Source: Methylomonas sp. ZR1 (GTDB taxonomy: Bacteria; Pseudomonadota; Gammaproteobacteria; Methylococcales; Methylomonadaceae). From it: a stretch of 64,000 nucleotides of DNA. The notes under the pieces were generated by a model that saw only the letters and a program-made list of their open reading frames with translations, had not been told where the DNA came from and did no database searches. The stretch lies in assembly GCF_013141865.1 (NCBI RefSeq), contig NZ_RCST01000001.1, forward strand, positions 2,604,001 through 2,668,000, read 5' to 3'. This document shows positions 54,201 through 61,107 of this stretch, piece after piece (position 1 is the stretch's first letter; each line of letters begins with the position of its first letter). The position numbers and the translations under genes were made by a program.

Positions 54201-55359
54201 CAAGGAAATCAACGATACGCTGGGCCACGACATGGGCGACAAATTACTGAAGGAAACCGCGCGGCGCTTGCAGACCTGCGTCCGGGAGTCCGATACCGTG
54301 GCGCGCTTGGGCGGCGACGAATTCACGATTATCTTGAGCGAGCTGGACTGCATCGAAGTCTCCGAACCGATAGCTAAAAACCTACTGCAAAAACTCAGTG
54401 CGCCGTTTAGCTTGGACGGCGAACTAGCTTATGTCTCTGCGAGTATCGGCATCACGTTTTATCCAAACGACAGCACCGATTTAAGCCAGTTACAAAAAAA
54501 TGCGGATCAGGCCATGTACGCCGCCAAAAACCAGGGCCGAAACAACTACCGCTTCTTTACCCAAGCCTTACAGGACGCGCTGGAAGCCCGCGCCGCGATG
54601 CTCGGCGACTTACGTATCGCGCTGGCCAACGCGCAATTTTTGCTGTGCTATCAACCTATCGTCGACTTGCTGAACGGCGAAGTCCACAAAGCGGAAGCCT
54701 TGCTACGCTGGCATCATCCAAAGCGTGGCTTGATTAGCCCCGCCGAATTCATACCGCTGGCGGAAGAAACCGGTTTAATCAGAGAAATCGGTGATTGGGT
54801 ATTCGAAACCGCGGCACGACAAGTGCAAACTTGGCGAAGCACTATCCACCCTGACTTCCAAATCAGCGTCAACAAATCACCGGTGCAATTTCAAAGCGCC
54901 GAGCATGCCCCTGAAGACTGGTTCAATTATTTGTATCGACTGGGATTGTCGGGCCAAAGTATTGTGGTAGAAATTACTGAAGGCTTGCTGCTGGACGCCA
55001 ATCTTTCTGTACACAATCATTTGATGGCGTTCCGCGACGCCGGTATGCAAGTAGCGATAGACGACTTCGGCACCGGCTATTCCGCATTGTCCTATCTGAA
55101 AAAATTCGACATCGATTATTTGAAGATAGACCAGTCGTTCGTCCGCAATTTATCGCAGGATTCGAACGACTTCGTGCTCTGCGAAGCCATCATCGTGATG
55201 GCGCATAAATTGGGCTTAAAAGTTATCGCGGAAGGTGTGGAAACCGAGCAACAACGTGATTTGCTGGCCGCTATCGGCTGCGATTACGGTCAGGGTTATC
55301 TGTTTGCCAAACCGCTGCCGGCGGCAACATTTGAACAACAATTCGGTAAATCAGCATAG
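51262..55359 (+). CDS. MASE1-PAS(5)-GGDEF-EAL sensor protein
   Basis: 1365 residues from ATG 51262. A MASE1 membrane sensor (about 8-295), five PAS domains (about 303-425, 435-550, 560-680, 690-805 and 812-930), GGDEF (motif 1017-1021 in RLGGDEF) and EAL (motif 1144-1146; EITEG, DDFGTGYS, KIDQSFV and AEGVETEQQ intact). Both catalytic halves look functional, so it could make and break c-di-GMP. The PAS array suggests several signals or cofactors. The frame is open back to 51178, inside the GDT1 gene, but the ATG at 51262 gives a clean N-terminus. Confidence 0.93.
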   Translation: MAFPNYRWLDVAAILGLAGLYCLLAKIVLSYFSETGNITLVWFSGGLGLAALLLKGLCYWPGIFLGAFAAGLMVDDSLPLSFAIATGNTLESVTAAYLLKHQQRFSLDLTEPGHFIWLTLTGAACSLISAGIGPLALHQAGFIPLAAMPQAILHWWMADAFGIVTTTPILLVWRNWPKQWFAEKRGLEALLLIIVALFAGQVVFLDAFQPVFGKIARGYWMFLFAIWAALRFYRHGVTLIAGLITIQALFGAAHHLGFFGDDFEKSELLNLWFYILVLSWTGTTLALTLHKQQLITSGLSDSEKRLKAIIDYSPVPQAIYNAEGKFTLLNPAFSKAFGYTLEDIKTLDEWWPKAYPDPAYRQNIMETWLELTDKSRRVQSFETLQAEIHCKHGERRTVLAGSVSLGESYVGDNLAILFDITEQLKSEKALTESHLLLQTILETLPIRVFWKDLNSRYLGCNALFAGDAGQSSSSDLIGKDDSQLNWRDQAASYQADDRQVITSGVGKLAYEEPQTTPAGNTIWLRTSKIPLRNSDHAMIGILGIYEDITENKVREDALAQSVSLLKATLEATADGILVVSLQGQIVTYNQRFFELWQLPSTAVGEDKDDIKLLHLAVKQLKNPDAFFDKVQALYNHPAAESYDLIEFTDGRIFERYSKPQSIADKIVGRVWSFRDISNQHRTEQALQKKEYYQRALLDNIPHAIWLKDTDSRLLAVNQEFANVFSAVNPEALAGKNDFDIAPPELAESYVADDRRVMALRDKLIVEEEIVDRGVRKWFETYKAPVMDEQGQLLGTVGFARDISELRKTEENLRLAALVYHNSSEAMIVVDSDNTILSVNPAFTKMTGYTEAEVVGKNPHILSSGEHDTGFYRELWTTLQTTGAWRGEIKNRCKDGHLFVEELAINTIYDAEGKPLRRVALFSDITQRKQSEEQIWRQANFDPLTGLPNRRMFRDRLEQEIKKAHRMGQLFALLFIDLDRFKEINDTLGHDMGDKLLKETARRLQTCVRESDTVARLGGDEFTIILSELDCIEVSEPIAKNLLQKLSAPFSLDGELAYVSASIGITFYPNDSTDLSQLQKNADQAMYAAKNQGRNNYRFFTQALQDALEARAAMLGDLRIALANAQFLLCYQPIVDLLNGEVHKAEALLRWHHPKRGLISPAEFIPLAEETGLIREIGDWVFETAARQVQTWRSTIHPDFQISVNKSPVQFQSAEHAPEDWFNYLYRLGLSGQSIVVEITEGLLLDANLSVHNHLMAFRDAGMQVAIDDFGTGYSALSYLKKFDIDYLKIDQSFVRNLSQDSNDFVLCEAIIVMAHKLGLKVIAEGVETEQQRDLLAAIGCDYGQGYLFAKPLPAATFEQQFGKSA

Positions 55360-55543
55360 CGGATTCTCAGCCGTTCCCCGCCGCCAACCCCGTTATCTTT
55401 GTTATCACACTCGCTAACGGGCAGGCGGGAGCCCAGTCAATAAAAACGCCGCTATTCGATAGACCGGCTTATACGGAAAAGCCAGACACCGATACATTGG
55501 GGGATTAATAATTCAGCATATGGCTATTGCAGGCCGCCGCATG

Positions 55544-56692
55544 CTAAACCGCACTAATCACCACACCATCCGGCTTCAAGCTCAAGGTTAAGTCACCGCG
55601 CAATAAGCCCTGCAACTCCCGGCCGGCCATGTTGTAACGCCAGCCGTGCAACAACAAGCAATCCTCATCGCCGGACAGTAATTGCTCCAAATCCTTGCGG
55701 GTAGCCAAGATGATGGGATTCAGCGAGTTTTCCTCAGCACGGATTCTGACCACGGCGCTGAGTACATCCAGTATCGCTTCATGCTGTTGAGTTTTCTTGC
55801 CGGCTTGATCCTTTTCGGCCAAGGGTTTGGGCGGACGTTGTTTGGCAATGTCGATCAATTCGCAAATCGTTTTGCCGTAACGATTGACGGTGCGGTCGTT
55901 AATGTTGCGGATCTTGGCTAGATCGGCCAAGGTCACGGGTTGTAATTTGCCCAGTTCCAGCAGCAAATCATCCTGCAACAACCAACTGCGCGGTTTGTTT
56001 TCTTGCTGGGCGGTGCGTTCGCGCCATTCGGTAAGGCTTTGCATGATAGACAATTGCTTACCGGTCAGCTTGTTTTTGCCACGAATCTTCAACCAGGCAT
56101 TTTCCGGCGAGAGTTGGTATAGCTCCGGATCGTTCAACAGCGCAAAATCACTTTCCAGCCAATTTGCACGCCCTAATTTAGCCAGTTGCTCGCACATGAT
56201 TTTGTAAATCTTGCACAGGTAAATCACATCGTCGGCGGCATACTGAATTTGATCCTGGCTCAAGGGCCGCTCCGACCAGTCGGTACGAGTATGCGCCTTG
56301 CTGAGATTGACGTTTAAAAAGCTGGATACCAGCATCGCATAACCCGGATTTTCCTGAAAACCCAGCAGCGGCGCGGCAATCTGCGTATCGAAAATCGGGC
56401 CCGGAATTTTGCCGGTAATCTGGTAAAAAATTTCCAGATCCTGCCGGCAGGAATGCAACACTTTGACAATATTGGGATTGTAAATCGCCTCTAACAGCGG
56501 CGTTAAATCGGCAATCGCTAACGGATCGACACAAGCCACCCAGCCCGGCGCGGCTATTTGCAGTAAACAAAACTTGGGGTAATAGGTTTTCTCGCGAAGA
56601 AATTCGGTATCCAGGGCGATCCAGGGCTCCTGGCTGATCAGTTGGCAAAGGCTATCGAGTTGATCCGGGCGGTTGATATATTGAATAGTCAT
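55544..56692 (-). CDS. rnd: Ribonuclease D
   Basis: 3'-5' exonuclease that trims tRNA and other small RNA precursors. 382 residues with DEDDy residues at the same numbers as E. coli: Asp28 and Glu30 (ALDTEF), Asp85 (HSCRQDLE), Tyr151 and Asp155 (YAADDVIYL). HRDC domains follow (WRERTAQQENKPRSWLLQDDLLLELGKLQPVTLADLAKIRNI). No close functional neighbours. Confidence 0.95.
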   Translation of the reverse strand: MTIQYINRPDQLDSLCQLISQEPWIALDTEFLREKTYYPKFCLLQIAAPGWVACVDPLAIADLTPLLEAIYNPNIVKVLHSCRQDLEIFYQITGKIPGPIFDTQIAAPLLGFQENPGYAMLVSSFLNVNLSKAHTRTDWSERPLSQDQIQYAADDVIYLCKIYKIMCEQLAKLGRANWLESDFALLNDPELYQLSPENAWLKIRGKNKLTGKQLSIMQSLTEWRERTAQQENKPRSWLLQDDLLLELGKLQPVTLADLAKIRNINDRTVNRYGKTICELIDIAKQRPPKPLAEKDQAGKKTQQHEAILDVLSAVVRIRAEENSLNPIILATRKDLEQLLSGDEDCLLLHGWRYNMAGRELQGLLRGDLTLSLKPDGVVISAV

Positions 56693-56893
56693 AGTCGCTA
56701 TGGCAATTAACAGGGCTTGCCGAAAAACGGCGTGACTGCGTATTTTACCCCGTCGGGGCGTGATTGACTGAAATATTCCGGCATTGGCCGACGCGATGCA
56801 AATCAGGAATTTTTCCTTTTTATTGCCGACAATGGAACCCCCGGCCCTGCTTGTTTACCATGCCGCTTTTGTTTTGTATTCTCAGGTAAATTT

Positions 56894-59224
56894 ATGAAAA
56901 AAGTTGCGCTCGGCGTGCTGCCATTGTTCAGCATGCTGCCCTTAGCCGAAGCCATAGCCGCGGAAGTTGCGACCAATCTGGAGGAAGTGGAAGTTGTGGC
57001 GGTAACGCCTTTACAATTCGGCGGCGTCGATATCAATAAAATTCCGGCGAATGTACAAACAGTGTCAGCCGAGAAATTGCAGGAAGCCCAAGCCCTGTCT
57101 CTGGCGGACTACATGAACCGCTATCTCGGCAGCGTCAACATCAACGATGCGCAAAACAACCCCTTGCAACCGGACGTGCAATACCGCGGCTTCAGCGCCT
57201 CACCGCTGATGGGCTTACCGCAAGGCTTGGCAACTTACGTCAACGGTATTCGTTTCAATGAACCGTTCGGCGACATGATCAACTGGGACTTAATTCCCAA
57301 TGGCGCCATCGACAATATGAGCCTGCAACCGGCATCGAACCCGGCGTTTGGTTTGAATGCGCTGGGTGGTTCAATCAACATCAACACCAAGACCGGTTTC
57401 TCGGCACCCGGCCACAGTTTCGAAGCCCAAGGCGGCTCCTGGGACCGCCATTCCGAAGAACTCACCAGCGGTTGGAACAACGGCACCTGGGGCTATTTCC
57501 TGGATGCCAAATATTTCAACGAAAAAGGCTGGCGCGCCCACTCCCCGAGCGAAGCCAAACAAGGCTTCGGCACCCTGAGTTGGCGCGGCGTTAAATCCGG
57601 CCTGGATTTAAGCATCGCCGGCAGCGACAACACCTTGCGCGGCAACGGCGCCCTTCCTCAGGAAATGCTGGCATTCGGCCGCGATCAGGTATTTACGCAT
57701 CCCGACATTACCCGCAACCGGATGATGCTGGTGTCGCTGGCCGGCGATACCTGGCTGAACGACCACAATCAATTATCCGGTACGATGTACTACCGCCGGA
57801 ACAAGATCGGCACCTATAACGGCGATGGTAGCGAATTTGGCGAATGTATTGATGAAGGCGCTGGCGAGGACAACTTTTTGTGCGCCGAATCCGGTGGCGA
57901 GTTGGACGATGAGGGCTTGTTCGATCTAGGCGGCAGTAATATAGCTGCCTCACCAGCGGTCGAGGGCGGCACCATCAACACTTCCAGCACGCTACAGCAA
58001 TCGTTCGGCTTTGCCTTGCAAAATGCTTTCGACCACAAAATATTCGGCCGCAACAACCATCTGGTAGGCGGGGCCAGTTTCGACCACGGCAACGCCCGCT
58101 ATCACGCCGACACCCAGCTGGGTTCGTTAACCGCTGATCGCGGGGTGTCAGGGGGCGGGGTATTGCTGCAAGACGCCCATGTCCGCCTGACTACCGAGAC
58201 CGATCATTACGGCGTATTTTTAACCGATACCTATTCCTTGACCGACAAACTGGATCTGACCGTCTCCGGCCGTTACAACCAATCCCATATTAAACTGCGC
58301 GACCATGTCGGCGACGACCTGAACGGCTCGCACTCATTCGACCGCTTCAATCCAGCGGCGGGTCTGACCTACGCCTTCATGCCGGAATTGACATTCTTCG
58401 GTAACTACAGCGAATCGTCGCGGGTGCCGACACCGATGGAGTTAAGCTGCGCCAACCCGGACGACCCTTGCCGTTTGCCGAATGCTTTCGTATCCGATCC
58501 GCCTCTCAAGCAAGTAGTCGCCAATACCTTCGAAACCGGGGTGCGCGGCCGGTTGAAAAACTTGCTGCCCGGCTACATGGACTGGAATTTGGCTTTATTC
58601 CGCACCATCAACAATAACGACATCATCTTCAAGAGCACCGGCGGTGTCGGCAGCAATGTCGGTTATTTCGACAATGTCGGCTCTACCTTACGCCAAGGTG
58701 TAGAAGTGGGATTGGCGGGTAATTTTTACGAGCGCTGGCGCTGGTCTAGCCATTACACCTATATCGATGCCAGCTTCGAAACGCCGTTTCTGGGCAGCAG
58801 CCCCAACAATCCGCTGGCGGATGGCGACGGCAATATCCAGGTACAGGCCGGCGACAAGCTACCCGGCATCCCAGCCCATCAGTTCAAGTTCAGCACCGAC
58901 TTCGACATCGTCTCCGCCTGGACTCTGGGAATGGATATGAATTACAACAGCTCGCAATATCTGCGCGGCGACGAAGCCAATTTGACGGCCAAGCTGCCGG
59001 GATTCGTCGTATTTAATTTGCGTAGCGAATACCGCTTCAACAAAAACGTCGCGCTGTTCGGTAAAGTGAGCAATTTGTTCGACCGCCAATATGCCAATTT
59101 CGGCACCTGGGGCAATACCGGGGATGTACTTGACGGCGTGGGATTTCCAGGCGACCAACAAAGCCGCTTCGTTGGGGTCGGCGCACCGCGCGCCGCTTGG
59201 ATAGGCATTCGCCTGACGATGTAG
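56894..59224 (+). CDS. TonB-dependent outer-membrane receptor
   Basis: 776 residues: signal peptide (to AIAAE), a TonB-box-like LEEVEVVA, plug domain (PANVQTVSAEKLQEAQALSLADYMNRYLGSVNINDAQ to NPAFGLNALGGSININTKTG) and a 22-strand-type barrel with a C-terminal RLTM end. Several acidic insertions occur (GECIDEGAGEDNF, ESGGELDDEGLF). Unlike the receptor at 29373-31523 it has no linked sensor genes. Substrate unknown. Confidence 0.9.
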   Translation: MKKVALGVLPLFSMLPLAEAIAAEVATNLEEVEVVAVTPLQFGGVDINKIPANVQTVSAEKLQEAQALSLADYMNRYLGSVNINDAQNNPLQPDVQYRGFSASPLMGLPQGLATYVNGIRFNEPFGDMINWDLIPNGAIDNMSLQPASNPAFGLNALGGSININTKTGFSAPGHSFEAQGGSWDRHSEELTSGWNNGTWGYFLDAKYFNEKGWRAHSPSEAKQGFGTLSWRGVKSGLDLSIAGSDNTLRGNGALPQEMLAFGRDQVFTHPDITRNRMMLVSLAGDTWLNDHNQLSGTMYYRRNKIGTYNGDGSEFGECIDEGAGEDNFLCAESGGELDDEGLFDLGGSNIAASPAVEGGTINTSSTLQQSFGFALQNAFDHKIFGRNNHLVGGASFDHGNARYHADTQLGSLTADRGVSGGGVLLQDAHVRLTTETDHYGVFLTDTYSLTDKLDLTVSGRYNQSHIKLRDHVGDDLNGSHSFDRFNPAAGLTYAFMPELTFFGNYSESSRVPTPMELSCANPDDPCRLPNAFVSDPPLKQVVANTFETGVRGRLKNLLPGYMDWNLALFRTINNNDIIFKSTGGVGSNVGYFDNVGSTLRQGVEVGLAGNFYERWRWSSHYTYIDASFETPFLGSSPNNPLADGDGNIQVQAGDKLPGIPAHQFKFSTDFDIVSAWTLGMDMNYNSSQYLRGDEANLTAKLPGFVVFNLRSEYRFNKNVALFGKVSNLFDRQYANFGTWGNTGDVLDGVGFPGDQQSRFVGVGAPRAAWIGIRLTM

Positions 59225-59239
59225 TCCAAACCTGGCCGC

Positions 59240-59269
59240 AGGAAAACGGCTGAAATTAGCCGTTTTCCT
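59240..59269. terminator. Bidirectional hairpin between convergent genes
   Basis: AGGAAAACGGCT-GAAATT-AGCCGTTTTCCT, a perfect 12-bp stem. It begins 15 nt after the TonB receptor stop and includes the last codons and stop of the DbpA-domain gene. No long T-run, but the position fits a shared terminator. Confidence 0.6.
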
Positions 59270-59807
59270 CGTCCAGCTGATTGTTGTTACGGGTTTGCCT
59301 GAATTTATTCGGTTTGATGCGTTTGATGTTGAGGCGATGCGGTCCTATGGACGCTTCGGTCAATAACTGAAAAATATCCGCCGGCATGCCGTCCGGTAAC
59401 TCCACCAACGTATACGTATCGCGAATGTCGATCCTGCCAATGCGCTTTTTATCTACGCCGGACTCTTCGACCAATACCGCTTGAATATCGTCGCGACTGA
59501 TTTGGTGCTGGCTGCCGACGGCCAGGCGATAACGCACCATTTTGCCGTTTGCATGCGGACCGCGACTGTGAGGTTGTGGTAGAGGGACCAACAATCTGGG
59601 CTGCTGAGTATGAGTATGCGCGGGATACAGGTTGGGTTGGCTTAGGTAAACCAAGGCCGCGGCGCAAGTCAATAGGTCTATATCCAATTCGGCCGCTGTA
59701 CGCTGAATCAGCTCCCGTTGCTGGGTCAGGTCTTCTTCGCTGACTATGCACTGCAAGCGCCTTTTAAACTTATCTTCCTTACGACTTTCGGCAGAGAAAG
59801 CGTTCAT
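59256..59807 (-). CDS. Free-standing DbpA-type RNA-binding domain protein
   Basis: 183 residues. The C-terminal 75 residues, YRLAVGSQHQISRDDIQAVLVEESGVDKKRIGRIDIRDTYTLVELPDGMPADIFQLL, are the DbpA RNA-binding domain found at the end of DEAD-box helicases DeaD/CsdA and DbpA. The N-terminal part (RRLQCIVSEEDLTQQRELIQRTAAELDIDLLTCAAALVYL) matches the helical linker before that domain in DeaD. The helicase core is missing, yet the gene has its own AAGG site and start, 6 nt after surA. It may bind rRNA or regulate a helicase. Confidence 0.78.
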   Translation of the reverse strand: MNAFSAESRKEDKFKRRLQCIVSEEDLTQQRELIQRTAAELDIDLLTCAAALVYLSQPNLYPAHTHTQQPRLLVPLPQPHSRGPHANGKMVRYRLAVGSQHQISRDDIQAVLVEESGVDKKRIGRIDIRDTYTLVELPDGMPADIFQLLTEASIGPHRLNIKRIKPNKFRQTRNNNQLDEENG

Positions 59808-59813
59808 AGTGCC

Positions 59814-61100
59814 TTACAATCTATCCAGATCGATTTCCACAAAAGCCTCGTCGCGCAAGCGCCGCAACCATAATTCGGTTTCTTCCTCGATTTTACGCTT
59901 ACGGATTTCCTCGCGAATCTTGTCTTTTTTGAATTGCTCGCTGTTGTCCTGATTTTCGCGCCCCAAGACCTGAATCATGTGCCAACCGAACTGGGTTTGC
60001 ACCGGCTGGCTAATCTCGTTAATCGCCAACTTGTTCATCGCTTCCTCAAAAGGCGGCACTAATGCGCCCGGACCCACCCAATCCAGCGAACCGCCGTTAA
60101 TCGCCGAGCCTTTGTCGTCGGAATGCGCGCGCGCCAAATTGGCAAAATCGTCACCGTCATTAATCCGTTCTCTCAGCGCTATCAAACGCTTCTGCGCTTC
60201 GGCGTCGTCCACCAATTCATTGGTCTTGATCAGAATGTGCCTGACCTTGGTTTTGGTAACGATATGCTGTCCGGCACCCTCAGTTTCCAGCATTTTAATG
60301 ATATGAAAACCGCTGGGACTGCGGATCGCTTCCGAGACATCGCCCTGGTTCATCGTCGTCACGACTTCCGTAAACAGGGATGGAATCTGGCCGATGCTGC
60401 GCCAACCCAGATCGCCGCCCTTCAAGGCGTTATCGTCGTCGGAGACACTAACCGCAACTTGTTTGAAATCCTTGCCGCCGCGTAATTCGGCGATGACTTG
60501 ATCGGCCTTGTCCTTAGCTTTTTGAATCGCGGAGGCCGAAGCCGCTTCCGACACCGCGATCAGAATATGCCCTAAATGATACTGGGAATTGCTCTGGCCG
60601 GCTTTGCTCTGCGTTTCCATGTAATGCAACACTTCCGCATCGGTAACTTTGACCCGCGAACCGATTTCCCGACCACGTAGCTGGTTGATTATAATTTCGT
60701 TGCGCAGATTATCTTCGAACGCTTTGTAGTCCATACCTTGCTTGGTCAACTCGTTACGAAAACTTTCAACCGACAAGCCATTCCGGCTGGCTATATCAGC
60801 GACTGAAGCACTAAGCATTTCATCGCTGACCTGTACACCCGATTTAGCCGCCAGTTGCCGTTGCAACTTGTCGACCACCATGCGTTCCAACACCTGTTTG
60901 CGCAGCACATATTCAGGTGGCATCGTTACGTTGTTACTCCGCAATTTACTGACGATAGCCCCGACTTCGTTATTCAGTTCGCGTTCCAGAATCACATCTT
61001 CTTCCACCACCGCCACTATCCGGTCCAACACCTGGGCCTGACCCGAAGCCATATAAGCACACAGGAGCAAACAGAAAATCACTAACCAATTTTTTATCAT
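59814..61100 (-). CDS. surA: Periplasmic chaperone/prolyl isomerase SurA
   Basis: Chaperone for outer-membrane beta-barrel proteins, LptD among them. 428 residues from ATG 61100: signal peptide (to SGQA), SurA N domain (VLDRIVAVVEEDVILERELNNEVGAIV), two parvulin domains (YHLGHILIAVSEAAS...GDLGWRSIGQIPSLF and KVRHILIKTNELVDDAEAQKRL...GSLDWVGPGALVPPFEEAM) and a C-terminal helix. It starts 7 nt after the lptD stop, in the usual lptD-surA order. The pdxA and ksgA genes that often follow are absent. Confidence 0.95.
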   Translation of the reverse strand: MIKNWLVIFCLLLCAYMASGQAQVLDRIVAVVEEDVILERELNNEVGAIVSKLRSNNVTMPPEYVLRKQVLERMVVDKLQRQLAAKSGVQVSDEMLSASVADIASRNGLSVESFRNELTKQGMDYKAFEDNLRNEIIINQLRGREIGSRVKVTDAEVLHYMETQSKAGQSNSQYHLGHILIAVSEAASASAIQKAKDKADQVIAELRGGKDFKQVAVSVSDDDNALKGGDLGWRSIGQIPSLFTEVVTTMNQGDVSEAIRSPSGFHIIKMLETEGAGQHIVTKTKVRHILIKTNELVDDAEAQKRLIALRERINDGDDFANLARAHSDDKGSAINGGSLDWVGPGALVPPFEEAMNKLAINEISQPVQTQFGWHMIQVLGRENQDNSEQFKKDKIREEIRKRKIEEETELWLRRLRDEAFVEIDLDRL

Positions 61101-61107
61101 GCGTTGC